Source of the DNA: Tremella fuciformis
Taxonomy: Eukaryota > Basidiomycota > Tremellomycetes > Tremellales > Tremellaceae
Assembly: GCA_032768795.1 (NCBI GenBank)
Contig: CP136491.1
Span: 682,001-746,000, forward strand
Direction: 5' to 3'
DNA: 64,000 nucleotides
The stretch's first letter is position 1. The number at the start of each line of letters is the position of its first letter. The position numbers were made by a program, and so were the translations under genes. Shown in pieces: positions 1 to 14,769 of this stretch. The notes under the pieces are model-generated. The model had not been told where the DNA came from and made no database searches. It saw only the letters and a list, made by a program, of their open reading frames with translations.

Positions 1-2091
1 GTACCAACTTCAGGCGATGCAGGACTGAAGTGAGCTCGGCTCAGCATGGGAGGAGAGTCTCACACTGTACGCTCTTCAATAGACTTTTGGCAAAGTCCTG
101 GATATGTCGCTCGGGGAAAGGTTGGAAGGCATTTTGCTTGAGAAAGTCGAAGACACTCATGCCGTAGAGCTCGGACACCAGACATGGGTGATTCCGGAAA
201 TCAAAGTATTCCTCGAGATGAATGCACTTACTGCACTCGTCAGCTCATTGTATGTGAAACTGGGTGGGGCCTACTTCTCGTTCCCAGGATCGTTCTTCCG
301 CAATGTCTCCAGCACTCTGATCTCGATTTTGCTGGCATCGCGATACTTCTGCACCGCTCGAATGACCTTGATGGCGACTTTGCGGCGTGACTCGATATGT
401 CTTGCTTCGACTACCTTGCCGAATGTGCCCTGACCAAGAAGGCGAACGATTTTATCTGCAGGATCAGCAACTGTGCTGACGAGAGAATTTGGACTCACAT
501 TTGTTCGCAATGACATCGTCTGGCTTGACGATGTAGTGACCTTCGGGATCGTCCCAGGTGACCACGCCATTGGTTTGCGAAACATTATTGACTGGTGGTG
601 GCTTCGTGACCACCTGATGTTGTAGTTGAACAGGCTAAGACGAGGTCAGCCGATACACGCCGCGATGTGGATAGGACTCACTACTGCTGCTTTCGGTTTC
701 GGCTTCTTTGCGCTCCCCGCATCAGACTGTTCCTCGACTTTCCGCTTCTTTGCGCTGCCCTGAACACTACCAGTCCCATTGACACTGCGACCATTGGTTA
801 AGCCTTTGGACGACCCCACATAGCTCCCCGTGCTGGCATTCGCGGCCTGAGCTTCGGCCGCGACTTGGGCTCTGGTTCTTTTTCTTGGCACTTCAGGCGT
901 CTGGGAATCGTCAATGACGATGATCTCCTTCTGCTTGCCGAGGACCGAATCGTAGGTATGCTCCATCGTCCAGCCATTCCCCTTGTGCTGTATCTTGCGC
1001 GATCTCGAGTCGCCGAGAGACGAAACCGTCTGGGGTGTGGACGACGACCCGAGGATGCCGTGATTGGTGGTCGTCATGGTGGACGCCGTCGCCTTTTTGC
1101 GCGGCGGCATGGCGAGGTCTGGCGGTGTGGCCGAGTAGCGAAATGTGAGTGGGCGAGGGATGAGCACGGGCGGACTGGCCCGTGTCGTGATGGGAGGCAG
1201 GTAGGGAGGCGCCGAGGGGAAGGCGAGTTGAGGATGGTGGTAAGGGTGCTGATGGTACGGCGAGGTGATGAGAGGCGGTGAGAGGTACGACGGGCCCGGG
1301 ACCGAAGGGCCGTCGACGATGGGGCTCGAGAAGAAGGGTCGACTGCGTGCGTCGAACCGGTCTCGATCCGTGCCGATGCCGAGACCGACTGCGGTCGAGG
1401 CGCCGGCGTTGGGGTCGAGAAGCTGCAGTGGCGTGGGCCAGAGGTGCGGCGGCTGCAGGGAAGCGGTGAGCGGCGGGTGGGGCGATCGCAGCACGCGTTC
1501 GCCGAGCGAGCTGGACGACGAGGCGGAGAGGGGGTGAGACGGGTGCAGGAAGCCGGGTGCGTAGGGCGAAAGGGTCGGGGGCGAGGTGTACTGGGCCGAC
1601 AGGGGCCGTGGGTCGAAGGGGGACGAGGGGATGGGGTAGGCCTGCTGCTGAGTTTGAAAGGCGAGCTGGGTGCGCGAAAGGTGGCCAGCGCCCGGCGGCG
1701 GGTCCTGGTAGCTTCTCGGCGGGATTCTTATCGACGGCAGCGAGTTGGGCTGCTGCTGTTGTTGCTGCTGCTGGTGGTGATGCCGCAGGTGATACCTCTC
1801 GCGCGGCGCGGGCTGCGTCGACGACGACGAGGTCGCTGCGCCGTACGAGTCCTCGAAGGGGCCGGCCGGGTGGTGCTGCAGCTGGTGGGGCGGATTGTAC
1901 AGTGCGACAGGAAACGGGTGGGAAGAGGACGAGGCGGGAGAAGCGGTGGACGGTGTGGGGCCGATGGCGGCGGCGGCGGCGATGGCTGCTGCGGGAGCGC
2001 TGTGGGCTGCCGTGTTGGTCGTGGTCGTGGTGGTAGCGGCAGTGGTATATGAAGAACGTCTCGAGTCGCCTTTATGACTGGTGTTGCTCAT
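1..2091 (-). CDS. KNS1: LAMMER/CLK-type dual-specificity kinase (3' part outside window)
   Basis: This is a CDC2-like LAMMER family kinase, a group that phosphorylates SR splicing factors and acts in growth control. The start is the ATG at 2091. The first exon encodes about 470 residues of low-complexity sequence (Ser/Thr/Pro/Ala, a His/Gln run near residue 105, and a basic KKRK stretch near the end that could be a nuclear signal). A 47 nt intron (635-681) follows. The kinase domain then begins: glycine loop LLGQGTFGKVVEA, the VAIK lysine, and a helix C with KYRDASKIEIRVLE, all typical of CLK kinases. The last visible exon (about 90-230) encodes EYFDFRNHPCLVSELYG, the start of the hinge region. 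The catalytic loop and the EHLAMMER motif lie beyond the left edge, so family assignment rests on the N-lobe. The long disordered N-terminus is usual for fungal members. Confidence 0.88.
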
Positions 2092-3120
2092 AGAGATCGT
2101 CCTTTGCGTGCACGACCGACCTCGACCTCGACCCGACTGGCTGCGAATCGGCCGCGAGACGGTGTGCGTTGGGTGTGGGGCGTGTCGTCGAGCTGGTCGT
2201 CGAGTAGAGTAGACAGGCAGGCAGACGGGACAAGCTAGCTCCTGCTCTTGGCCTTTGCAGCCTGGCTGGCTAGCTGGCTGGCTGGCTGGCTGGCTGGGCT
2301 TGGGTGTGCGAGATGTGCCAGCTCGGAGGATGAGTGGGCCTGTCTCGTTCCCCTAAAGACAGGCAACAGGAGGGCCAAGTCAAAGCAGAGGGTAGTGGTC
2401 AATACTAATGGATACTAATGACAGATTACGCGGATACTAATGGCCCCGGACCGAGGCGAGGCGAGGCTTCTTTTCGTTTCGCCTCACGACAGACAATACG
2501 ACTCGGTTGACGCTGCTGATGCTGATGATGATGATCCAGTAAGCCTCGGTAGTGATGAGAACGCTCAACCTCCCGACTGCACGTCCCGAGTCCAGGTCAA
2601 AGCACAAAGCGCAAAGTGGGGTGAGAGACCGAGACCGACCTCCGCGACGCACCAGCCTCTCTCTGTTCGGGGTAGCAGACTGTCGTGTCGCGTAGCAGGT
2701 GAGTGTGACACGCATCCGCTTCATTGTCTCTGTGTCTGCCTGTACCAGAGCTGCGATCGCCAATCTGGCATGACCCGCTCTCGATAGGCCAGGGGGTCGT
2801 ACGGCCTTCTTCCCCGTCTTGGATTTTCAGGAGGCGACAATGTAGAGCAGGCTCTGGTCCTTTGACATGACCCCGCAGTTGACATTAGACGTGTGTGGAT
2901 CGACTGGGACGTGGAGACATCCCCTCCATGTCAAGGGGGTTGGACGTTTCAACCATGTCACGGGAGATCCGTGACGTCCCACCGTCACGACATGGATGCG
3001 ATTGTGTGCTGCATGCAATTTACCATTCTAGCTGGGTCATCAAGGTCGTCAAAGATCGTAAACTCGTAAGACAACCTGGGGTATATGCGGTGCAGGATAT
3101 CCGTCGTTCGCCTGCTCTCT
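2092..3120. promoter_or_regulatory. Intergenic: kinase promoter and kinesin 3' flank
   Basis: There is no convincing gene here. It should hold the kinase promoter on the left and the downstream region of the kinesin gene on the right. Visible repeats are a GGCT microsatellite at about 2263-2299 and three copies of A/GATACTAATG (2401, 2411, 2433). Short open frames on both strands show no recognisable protein and disagree with the codon pattern of the flanking genes. Confidence 0.5.
2263..2299. repeat. GGCT tetranucleotide microsatellite
   Basis: The unit GGCT is repeated about eight times with one interruption (GGCTAGCT), about 170-210 bp upstream of the kinase start codon. Confidence 0.8.
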
Positions 3121-6100
3121 CTACACATCACAGCTTGCGCTGATGACGCTCATCCACTCGTCCATCTCTTTCTGGTTCACCGTGCGCAGGATGTAGGAGT
3201 TCGTCGGCGTGAAGATCGTGAAGGCAAAACGATGCTACTTGTCAGTCCACCTCTACTTCTACGACAGAGACAACGAACGCCAAGGAGCATCTCGACATCC
3301 GGGCTTTGCGCTACATGACCGTGGCTGAGATTGATTATCTGCTTCTCCCTCTCGTTTGGACCGCCATGGATGCAGAGGTACGGCCGTCGGAGTACAAAGT
3401 GCAGTTTCTCCCATTGGTTCGCCTGCGAATCTCTCAGCAGCATCATCGTGCCCTGCTTGGTCACAGTATGCCTGCTCATCAGCCAGATCGCCGGAGCGAT
3501 AATCTCTTACTCACGTCAGAGCGACTTGCTTGACAGTCGGGATCAACTTTGGCTCGAGATCGGGAATCATCTTCCGGAACTTCTTGGCCACTGCGGCCTG
3601 CTCAGCCGTCTCGCGCGAAAAGTCATGCTGGACATCAGTTTTCGAATCAACACCCGCTGGGTAACATACCCGAATCCGATGTTGCATCGCCTGATGCCAG
3701 TACTTGATGCACCGCCCCAGCAGCTCTTCGCGCTCATCGTCGCTAGACTGTGTCGGTGGAACGTCCCCCATGAGCTCCAGGACAGCCTTGGTCGTCTGCA
3801 CATCGGCCAGGGCGATCTCGGTGCGACCCAGTCGGGCAAAGTCCTCCAGAAGCGACAAGCTACGAGGCTTCCAATCTCCCAGACCCTCTTCACCTCGGAC
3901 ATGCTTCTTGCTCGTGTCCAATCGCCAGAGATCCTGAGTCGAACGCACCAGTGGAGGCGTCAGATTAACGGCGTACATAGCGGTGACTTTGTGGTAGATC
4001 TTGCTGGTGCTGAAAACTGATAACAAGGACGAGCGTTTCGCATCTCGGCCAATGACACGAAGCGGGAGGTCGAAGCACATTATGGCAGGTTCGTCAAGAG
4101 ACTCGACCTCCACCGCCCACAAAAGGCGGACGAGGACGTGTTGGTCGGATGGCGTCCGCTTGTCCAGATGTGGTGAATAGTGTGAAGCCGAATCCCAGAA
4201 GCCGGCGGCAGTCAAGGTGGTGGTGCCATCCGCGTGGAACTCCACCCTCTGGGATGACAGCCGCAGTTCCACCTCAGGCTTGCTGACGCTGGAAGGTTGT
4301 CCCTTGGCGACGATCCGAATGTCGCTCGTGCTGACATGACTCAGCTTTTGCCAGGGTAAGGACCGTCCTGAGGAGTGTTTGAGGGAGATGCCAATTCGGC
4401 GCTGCAAGCCCTGATGAAGCTGAAAGACGCCGTCAACGACTTCTGCCGGGACGTAGTCGCCGTTGGACGATAGTTCTCGAATCTCCAAGATCGCGAGCAC
4501 GTCGTGATGCTCTTCCATCACGAAATCCGTCTCACATCGTCGCATAGTAGGACGCAATTCTCCAGATCGAGCGGGTGTGCCAGTACCGGAGGAGGGCGGC
4601 GATATCTCTCGATTGCGGTCCCATCTCTCAAGCTTGGAAAGAAATTCTGGTCTCACATTCGCGAAGAAGTCTACATTGGCATATCCGTCGTGAAGGTATG
4701 AGAGGATGTCGTCTGTGACGATGATGGTGATGGTCTTCCTGAGCGATAAGTGGGATACGGACGACTTGGTGAGATCGACGGGGAGTGACGCGAATGTGTC
4801 GTCGGCCTCAATCGACGGACCAACAAGCGATGACAAGCGAGTCTGCGCGTGCACGAGCGTGTAGTCCGCAGACGTCAGACCTCGAACTTTGTCGACGTGC
4901 ACGGTGAAGGTGAATCGGCCGCCAACTTCCAAAGGCTCGCCGAGCAAGCGATGGGCGGATTCAGGAGTGGCAACTCCAGACCCAAAATTAGACGCTTGCA
5001 CCATGTTGAAGGATACCTGACAGGATCCTAATGCCTCCATAGTGTAGGGACACGTGATGGGGATAGTCGCCACGTATGGTATTTGCAAGGCGAGTAGGCG
5101 CAATGGGACACGAGACGCTCCGATCGTGGAAAGCTTAGGGGGTGGAACCTCGGCGAAAGAGTCGTCGATTCGGAAATGCAAGGTATAGCTCGGACGTTCT
5201 TTCAAACTCATTATGTGGCGGATCTTCGTAAGCTGTTGCCGGAAGCGAGTCCAATTCCACAGGTATACAGCTGACATTAGGAATTCTTACGAGTTCGGTG
5301 AAGTTCAATGTGCTCACATTTTGACTCTCGATCGAGTACTTTGACCATCACGCTTGGTCCCAAGGCTGATCCAACCGAGTTTGAGACATCTTCGAACTCG
5401 ACCACTCCGTTGATGCCGTCCAGAGAAGACACTGATCCTGCTGAACCCGCCCGGACCACCAGCAGATTGTAAGATATGCGTTTCCCCATCTCATGCCTGC
5501 TGATCAGCCTCAAATGCATCCCTCAAAGCACTGACTGACGCGATGACATTGGCCTCCCGTACTTCGACCGCGCCTTTGAGGATCTGTTCGGCCATCGTAA
5601 ATGCTCTGAGCCGTTTCCACTTCGCGATGGCGCAGGCCACAAGCCGCAATTCTCTTGCAGACCAATCCGCTGCCTCGACTACCATAGGCTCAAGAGCGTT
5701 TGCCACAGCTGCCTGTGACCGGGCGATGCGGACTTGTTGAGCCATCTCGCGAAGCTGTTTCGCGAGATGTTCTTGCTCTAAAGCCGTATCTGCTGCTTGG
5801 ACAGCCGACAGCCGAGCAGCCGAGCCGGTCACGATGGGCAGCTCAGTATCTGCCTCTGAACGCTCGTCAACGATGTTCTTGTCATGCTCGGGGGGTCCAG
5901 GCGTATGGGCGCTGTAGCTGGTCATAGTAGTGCCCTGCGCACCTGCCCAAGGGTTTGAGACATCATTCAATGACTCTTCCGTTACCGAGCGAGTCATCAG
6001 TCGAGACTCGAGCTCGGCAGCTAGATCGATCCTGCTGTCCGGCCGTCCACGCTGGGTTCGCACTTTCATGATATCGTCAAACAGTCGATCGAGATCATGA

Positions 6101-8717
6101 TCACCGAGCTTTTCGATATCCGCCACCTCTCGTCGAGCAGCTGACCAGTCCATGAGCTCTCCTTCTGCCTTTCCATTCGGCGAGTCTGAGCGAAAGCCCG
6201 GCGAAGCCTCGCCCGACAGATTGCCCAAACTAGCCGATTCTCGAAGCTTAATTCGCTGAGCTCTCACCGCAGCCGGATCATTGAAACGAAAAACGTGGAA
6301 ATCGCCAAGAATGACTCGAAAGCCAGAGAGCAGTTTGACTGGTGATTGGGGCGGCACGCGTTTTCCGTTGACGAAGGTCCGGGCGTCTGGCATGGCCTCG
6401 ATGCTGACAATGCCGTCTATGTTGGTGAAGACGCAGTGCTCAGCCAGAATGTGTGACCCTGACAAGCGAATCTGAGCCTTGCCGCCGTCTAGACTTCCGG
6501 CAGTCGTCGTGCCAGGTTTGAGTTGATACACCAAGCACTGCAGGCATCAGCAGATTCGGAACTGTGCTGCCACGATCTCGCACCTCCGACATCAAGGGGT
6601 CTTCATTCAAGTTGACAAGGGAAGGATGCTTCTGAGGCGCATGCACTCCGACGACCTGCGCTTTCAACGACAATCTAGTCCGCCAAGAGCGATGTGACTG
6701 ACATTTTTGTCTATGCTGATGCCCATCTCCTCCAGAGCCTTCTCTCGTTCTTGATGTATCGCCTGGGTCGTTGCCATCTTCTCCTCCCACGTCTGGTTGA
6801 GGGAGTCCATGAGCTTCTCGGAAGCTTGCAGCTGATCTTGGAGCTCGAGTTTAGTGACTTTGCGTATCTCGCCTTCTTTCGTGCGATAAGTTACAATCTG
6901 CTTTTCGGGAGGAACTGTCGGGTCAAACGTCGACTCCTCCAAGCCGCCGCCACCGGCCACACGACTACGCAGCACTGTCTTTTAGCCTACATGAGGCGAC
7001 CAACCCACGGCAATACCAACGCTCAAGTTCCTCTTTGAGCTCCCTGCTAGTGAGTGTAGTCCTACTCATATGTCATGGACATACCGAATTAGCTTGGCAT
7101 TGGGATCTTCGTTGACGACCGCGTGGGTCTTGATCTTCTTTGCGGCGTCGGCGTACCGAAGAGTACTGAGAGCTCAGCGTTTGGTTTGCTGGAAGACATC
7201 ATGCCGGACCTCAGCGTCTCTTCATCTGCACAATTCAGCCTGTGTCCTGCTAGGAAGTGGGATACTGACAATCTGCAGGCGAGATCGCTGCGATCATAGC
7301 GGTTTTGGAATTCCCTCCCAAGCTCTCCTTCAGCAACCACGTCAACACCGAGTCTCGGTAAGGTATGTGTTCGTCTTTCTTCTTTGTCTTGGCATTGCTA
7401 GCTTGAGCGAGAGCAGCTATGACCTTTCCCAGGGTGGTCAAGGACTTGTTGATGTTGGCTCCTTCCCTAAGTCGTGTGCCCTGACCGATCAACATGAAGT
7501 CTGAGCTGCCACTGCCCACGCACAGTAGCTCCCGTTGACGCCTGACGCTCACTCCCAGCCAAGTCAACAAGGGATATCTTCGAGACTTTCTCGCCGGTCA
7601 TGTTCGTTTGCTGGTCTAATCTTTTCTGTGTGAGCTTGGAGGGTCAGCACCGCCCCGCCACCTGCCTGAGGACCGACGATGAGAGTGAACACAGCGTGTG
7701 ATCTCGAAGACGTTTCGTTCATGTTGGTCGACGCGACCGTTCTTGCCTCGCCAATGAGCTGAATTGGACACCTCGAAGCCAGATTACCTTGTTGCCTTCG
7801 TCCATCAGAGTCATCATCTGGCTATAGTTCTCCACTACTAGCCGGCTTAGGTCTTCCACATACGGCCCGAGGGACGGGTGCTCGCGGACTCGGAGGTTGC
7901 CCTTGTTTTTGGGATTGAGCAGATCACGTACTCTGACGCTCAGTTGGAGATGATTGAGCCGGGAAACGGTCACCGACTTCTCGTTGTAGATTTCAATGTA
8001 GGACACCTCGACGGTATACGACAAATTCGGGTCGGAGGCAGTGCGACTCTCGACCCTGCCGAACAGTTCAGACGTTGTTAGAGGTATGATGCCCTTGTCC
8101 GCGCCATACCCCATCATCGAGTCTTCAGTCAGCTCCAGTCTGGCTCCTCCAGCACCTCGCTGGCCTTACACGATTTGCCACTGCACGTCAGCCGACCCTT
8201 AAGTCTTAATACTTGCAGCTCACCTTCCTGTCTGACCATCTGCGGCCATCAGCGAAGGGTTGTACAGTAGTATCGACTTACAGGCGAAGATGCAAGTGTT
8301 GAACCCTTCAAAGCTGTGATCCAGAAGCTCCACCCCCAAGTCCTCGTACAGAGTCTGTTGCGAAGCATAGCCTGGCTCGTTTCGAGGTCCAGCGGACCAG
8401 TAGCTCTTGTCTGCCGGATGAGCTGTCTTCGTAAAGAGAATGGCAGAGGTACCGAAAGAGAACACTTGTGGCTTCTTTCCATGGGCTTTTGCAGAGACAG
8501 AGACGTCTTCGGGGGGCTCGAGAATGGTTTGCGTCCCTTCCATCCGGATGAGCCCTTTCGCGCCACGGGCCAACTCTGCTCCATTAGCTGGTGGAAGCCA
8601 GAATTGGGGCTAGCTGACCCCTTGAGTTCAGTGGGCGACATCTGCGCGATCAGTCGATGGGGTGAGAGATAGCGGAGTGGCTCACCGGACCACCACTTTG
8701 ATGTTGCCGCCAGACAT
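3121..8717 (-). CDS. UNC104: Kinesin-3 (Unc-104/KIF1-type) motor protein
   Basis: A plus-end-directed microtubule motor that carries vesicles, endosomes or mitochondria. The ATG at 8717 opens [11 protein letters not shown], the kinesin beta-1 strand. After a short intron [15 protein letters not shown] follows. Further exons give [28 protein letters not shown] and [16 protein letters not shown] (switch II helix region), with KIF1-type loop sequence. An FHA domain lies at about 6250-6540 ([19 protein letters not shown]). A long region at about 3510-5280 resembles the KIF1 DUF3694 stalk domain. A C-terminal PH domain at about 3121-3470 begins [10 protein letters not shown] and ends [15 protein letters not shown], with the stop at 3121-3123. 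Motor, FHA, stalk, then PH is the diagnostic kinesin-3 order. The gene has many 45-60 nt introns, and the protein should be roughly 1,500-1,650 residues. Exact exon borders in the motor were not all resolved. Confidence 0.93.
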
Positions 8718-9028
8718 GTCTGAGGAGCTGTTCAGGCGAGGTCTCAGGAGTAAGATTGGAGCAGCGACTGCCCGCTACGCGGCACGAGCGGGGTCTGTTC
8801 CGTTGCTCGTATGTACATGGAGAGACTATGAGCTGAGTAGGGAGTGACGAACAGAGCAAAAGAGAGGGGGAAAGGCGACGATCAGTGCGCAAAGGGACAT
8901 TTTGGTTTCAATGTCATGTCATTGACGCGTGGTGGACAGTCGAGGTGGAGGTTCACAATGAATACCAAATGACCTTGACTGACTGCCCACAGCCATGCAT
9001 GAAATATATGTGTACTGTACATCGGACC

Positions 9029-10711
<1,683 letters not shown>

Positions 10712-10970
10712 ACAGTCAGCGTGCAATTAGCGCCTGGCTTCCCTGCGACACGGACCATGATGAACGTCCCCTCCAGTGTTTCGCTCTCAGGTGACGGAAT
10801 GCAAGGCGAACAGCTCGAGATGTACTCTTGCCCATGGCCGAGAAGAAAGCAAGGACGTAGAATATTTCCTGAGCCTGATTTCTGCATTTATCCCAGAATC
10901 TTTGGTCCACTCTGCTCTACTTCTGCCTCCTTTTCGAGCAGACGGTAGACGTGTAGCGCACGACAGCGCC
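10712..10970. promoter_or_regulatory. Bidirectional promoter RVB2/TRM6
   Basis: A 259 bp gap between the RVB2 start (minus) and the TRM6 start (plus). Both are essential housekeeping genes in other fungi, so a shared divergent promoter is likely. No TATA box is obvious. Confidence 0.5.
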
Positions 10971-12583
10971 ATGGAGGTGGACATTGGTTCTGGCACAGCA
11001 GGGGGAATTCCCGATGCCCCCTTAGGCGCGATGCTGCCCTCCGAAGACGGTCCCACCGCAGGACCGAGCACACAGAAGCGACAAAGGCGACCCGATGTCG
11101 AAGACGAGGAACCGCTGTCCGAGTCACTGTTGCGTCGCGTCACACGGATCAAAGAGGGCGACAATGTACTCTTGAGACTACCGAGCGACTCGATCAAGGC
11201 TGTCGTAGCTACGAAAGAAGGCTTGCTGCAGTTGGGCAAATACGGCGCCGTACCTTCCGCTCAATTGCTCGGATTGCACTATGACATCACGTACGAGATC
11301 ATACCTTCGACTATCATGTCTAGGCCGACCACGCCAGCAGAAGGGGTCGACGAGGAGCTAGATGACCCAGCACCGCAGGGCAAAGCCAAAAAGGCAAAGA
11401 AAGACAAGGGCAAGGCGAAGGATTACGTGTCAAACTCGCATCCCGGTTGGACCAATGTTCTACGAGCGCTGAGACGGCAACCGTTGGTGGAGGCGGTTCT
11501 AGGTGCGCCTCAGCGATCTGTCTCGCTCTGACGCTGATTTCAAGAGGACGTGAGAGAAACGAATGAATTCATCGACGATACCGAGGATGCTCGCCAAGCG
11601 CTTCTGTCTCAAGAAGAAATCTTAAATCTGCGGGCACAGGGCATCTCGGCGGAAGAGATGATCCGACTTCAAATGGCCCGACACGAGCGCTTCGAACTCA
11701 AGACCGACTTTTCGAAAGAGAAATGGCGCAAGAGGAAAGAGAAGAAGTATTCGCAGAGCATCACGCCCCTGGCTCCTTCGATACCCAATATCCTCGCGCA
11801 TTACTCCGAACGGTCCCCTCAATCGATCCTATATCTCAGAGACGACACTTTGTCGCAAATGTTGGTCATGGCGAACGTTCGCCCCGAGGGGAGATATCTG
11901 ATGGTCGACGATACCGGAGGACTTGTCACCGCCGCAGTATTAGAGAGGATGGGCGCGGAGGGGAGGATATTGACATTCACCGAAAATGACAGTCCGCCTG
12001 CGTGGGGCGTACTGCAGACCATGAATTTCGGTGCTCGGGAGCTGGAGTGCATAAAGCCTATCAACTGGATGGAGGCAGAAGAGGGGTATCAGCGGCGTGA
12101 GCTCGCGATTGATCGACTGCCTCAATTACTGATGGTAGCGCCCCCACCCCTTGATGACGAAAATGGCGAGATCTCGGCACAAAAGATTCAGACCAAACTT
12201 CGGCGTTACAATGGCCAGGTGAAGGAATTGAACGGGATCCGCGACGATCTGCATAGGGGAAACTGGGACGGGTGTGTTAGAATCTGCTTGTATCGCATGT
12301 TGGGCTGACAGACAGGCTCATTATCGCTTCAGAATTATCGCCAATCTCCATTGTTTCCCGTCTGCTGCCATATCTTGCTGGCTCGGCTACTATAACGGTT
12401 TACTCGCCGTATCTACAAGTACTGGCAGAACTGCTGCAATTTGCGAAGAAAGATCTCCAATTTCTTGGTCCAGCTTTGACTGAATCCTGGACACGGACGT
12501 ATCAAGTCCTACCGGGCCGAACACACCCTATGATGATGACGAGTGCTACGGGGGGCGCCATCTTCCACGCGCATCGGATGTGA
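10971..12583 (+). CDS. TRM6: tRNA (adenine58-N1)-methyltransferase non-catalytic subunit
   Basis: The Gcd10/Trm6 partner of the catalytic Trm61 subunit; the complex makes m1A58 in tRNA, including initiator tRNA-Met, in the nucleus. The start is the ATG at 10971 (MEVDIGSGTAGG). IKEGDNVLLRLPSDSIKAVV near the N-terminus is the family's first conserved block. A 40-50 nt intron near 11500-11546 joins to EDVRETNEFIDDTEDARQALLSQEEI. The Rossmann-like region has DDTLSQMLVMANVRPEGRYLM and a degenerate cofactor site, as expected for the non-catalytic subunit. A second intron near 12272-12314 joins RGNWDG to LIIASELSPISIVSRLLPYL. The protein ends TGGAIFHAHRM with TGA at 12581-12583. It is about 500 residues, near the usual fungal length. 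Confidence 0.92.
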
Positions 12584-12795
12584 GCCGAGCAATGCTGTCG
12601 CAGTAGTGACTGAATGTCTAGCTTCCCAGGCACATTCGAGCCAGGATCAAAGCAAGCCAACCGGAAGCAGAAGTTGAAGCCTGTAGTCCATGACGAGGAC
12701 GCACTTTGACCTCGATCGAGCGACCAAGCAGCGAGCATAAAGCTGACCATATGCATAGTGCGATTGTGATCGAAGGTGTCCGTTTTGGAGTACAA

Positions 12796-14073
12796 CTAAT
12801 CTGTAGGAGAGGGATCCTCACCGAAAAGGTACTCATAGGCTAGGAGATCCCATTTACTTGTATACGGTAAAGGGAGCTCGACCGACCGAGTCGATGTTTC
12901 GATTTCTCGAGAGAGCTGATCAGCTTGCGAAACAGTCTTCCCCGGGTCACTTGGGGACTGTTGGGGTGCTGCATGTGAACCCCTTGGTCTCGAGCCCCCC
13001 TGACTGGGGGCCATCGTAGGAGGTTCGTCGATAGCGACCACAGTCTGCCGAGGCAGTCCCGTCCGAGTGCCGTAGTGACCAACGTCAGTGAGACCAGGCG
13101 AATCGTTTGTCGCAGTCGGAGCGCGAATAGATTCTGGTCCCATCATTCTTTCTGTCATCGTGGACGAGTCAGACTCGCTCGAGCCCTGCTCGTCGTCAGG
13201 CGTCGGAGTGTCATCGTGGGATGTCTCTTGTTGAGCGTCGACTCCGGGTTCGGGAAGATCTGCACCCGGTCGGATACTGTATTTGCGTTCGTATGGCTGA
13301 AGATTGTCTGGGTTAGTGTACTGTGTCGCGTTCTTTGATGCAGAAATAGCATAATCAGCTTCATTGGTACCTGCAAGTGAAGCACGGAGGAACGTGGCTC
13401 CCTGCTCCGACGCAGATGACAGATTTTCCAACTCTACAGGTCCCAGCGAGTATCGCGAGATCGACAGATCTCTGAAAGCGCAGGTGTCTCGGTGCCGAGT
13501 GCATTCTCGGCATGACGGGCCGTGAGAACCCATGGCGAAGTCATTGCATTTCACTTTCCGTCTTACACAGTTTGCGCACCTGCCTGGGCAGGGTGTACTC
13601 TTTGACACTTGTGAGGACGATGTGCCTGCAGTCGTGGCCTTCTGAGATGAGGCCAACAGATGGCCTTTCTGCCCGCTTCTGGGAGATTGGTTATGAGGAT
13701 CACTCTTGGAGAAGCGTTCGGGCGGCATCACTTCACACTGTAACTCGTGACAGGGCGGTCGTGCTTGAATAAGGCCGTACTGAGATGTCCTCTGAGGGAA
13801 GGGGCAAGCAATGCGATGTTCTGAGGAGGTCCAGACACTGTCTGCGCTGTGTTCAAGAGGAGCGTAGGAGGACCTAGAATTGTTCGCGTCCTCCCCCTGA
13901 GATTCTTCGGCGTTTGGACGAAAGAAAATCAAAGGATTCCATTCGATGTTTGCCCTTGCAAAGCCCAAGGTAAGAGTCGGAGTGCATGTAGAGCATGAGT
14001 TGCAAGATCTCTTCCCTTGTTCTGTGGCCCAGTATGTGTGAGAAAGGCTGTCACGCGTCACAGCATGACGCAT
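12796..14073 (-). CDS. Zn2Cys6 zinc-cluster protein, no middle homology domain seen
   Basis: A single open frame of 425 codons from an ATG. A canonical fungal binuclear zinc cluster lies in mid-protein: C166-x2-C169-x6-C176-x11-C188-x2-C191-x6-C198, with the basic stretch VRRKVK in the first loop. The rest is Ser/Thr/Pro-rich and looks disordered. No fungal_trans helices are visible. The C-terminus, AYEYLFGEDPSPTD, resembles the AYFSYFGDTPDT tail of the zinc-cluster protein at 16.4 kb. DNA binding is known for the family; the target is unknown. An upstream exon cannot be excluded, because clusters are usually nearer the N-terminus. It is one of six such proteins in the window. Confidence 0.68.
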   Translation of the reverse strand: MRHAVTRDSLSHTYWATEQGKRSCNSCSTCTPTLTLGFARANIEWNPLIFFRPNAEESQGEDANNSRSSYAPLEHSADSVWTSSEHRIACPFPQRTSQYGLIQARPPCHELQCEVMPPERFSKSDPHNQSPRSGQKGHLLASSQKATTAGTSSSQVSKSTPCPGRCANCVRRKVKCNDFAMGSHGPSCRECTRHRDTCAFRDLSISRYSLGPVELENLSSASEQGATFLRASLAGTNEADYAISASKNATQYTNPDNLQPYERKYSIRPGADLPEPGVDAQQETSHDDTPTPDDEQGSSESDSSTMTERMMGPESIRAPTATNDSPGLTDVGHYGTRTGLPRQTVVAIDEPPTMAPSQGGSRPRGSHAAPQQSPSDPGKTVSQADQLSREIETSTRSVELPLPYTSKWDLLAYEYLFGEDPSPTD

Positions 14074-14769
14074 AACGCTTCCGGGGCACTGTTGGCATCA
14101 GGGAGGAGCATTGTCGGGTTCGAGCACCGTTAACGCTTGTTCACCTTGGCTGTGCTTGCGGAGCGGATGGGTCCTTCACTCCTCACAGCACTAGCCGTTG
14201 AGTGGAGGGCCTTACAGAACAGCTTCTTCAACGATTCGCATTTCGCGTCCGAGCCCAAAGAGGGACTTCAGCTATTGTGGTCGTGCGCACGGAACACTTC
14301 GTTTCGACTGATTTCCTCGTCCGCCCCACAGACAAACGTCGGGGTATTTTGATGAAGAAACGGGAATTCTCAGACACATATTTTTAGTCCCACGAGTCGC
14401 GGAGGTCTCGAAGGTCTCTTCAACATGGGTAGAGCAACATCAAGCCTAGTTTCCGCCGAAGGGGAATCATTCTCAACGCACGTAGCGCAGCACGGGCCAA
14501 TTCCAAAATGTTCATTGCCGAGCTCCCCAATAAATGACCCTCGGAGACGCGGCGAACGCTCTGGATACTCCGAAAAGGTGTGTAGGACGGGACCCCTCAA
14601 CAACCGCACACTTCAGAGTGGCTTCAACAATAGACGCTGAAGTCAAGAAACGACTAGGTTATCCGCGCAGTCCTGATTACACAGTAGTCTGCTGAAAGTA
14701 GGCGCAGTACTCGAGACGAACACTCTTCAGGGAGGAATGTACACAACGGCCCAACGGTCAGACTGTTCA
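14074..14769. other. Intergenic, no supported gene
   Basis: Contains the upstream region of the zinc-cluster gene to its left and the 3' flank of the one to its right. Open frames up to 79 codons exist on both strands but none shows a motif or a consistent splice structure. Confidence 0.4.
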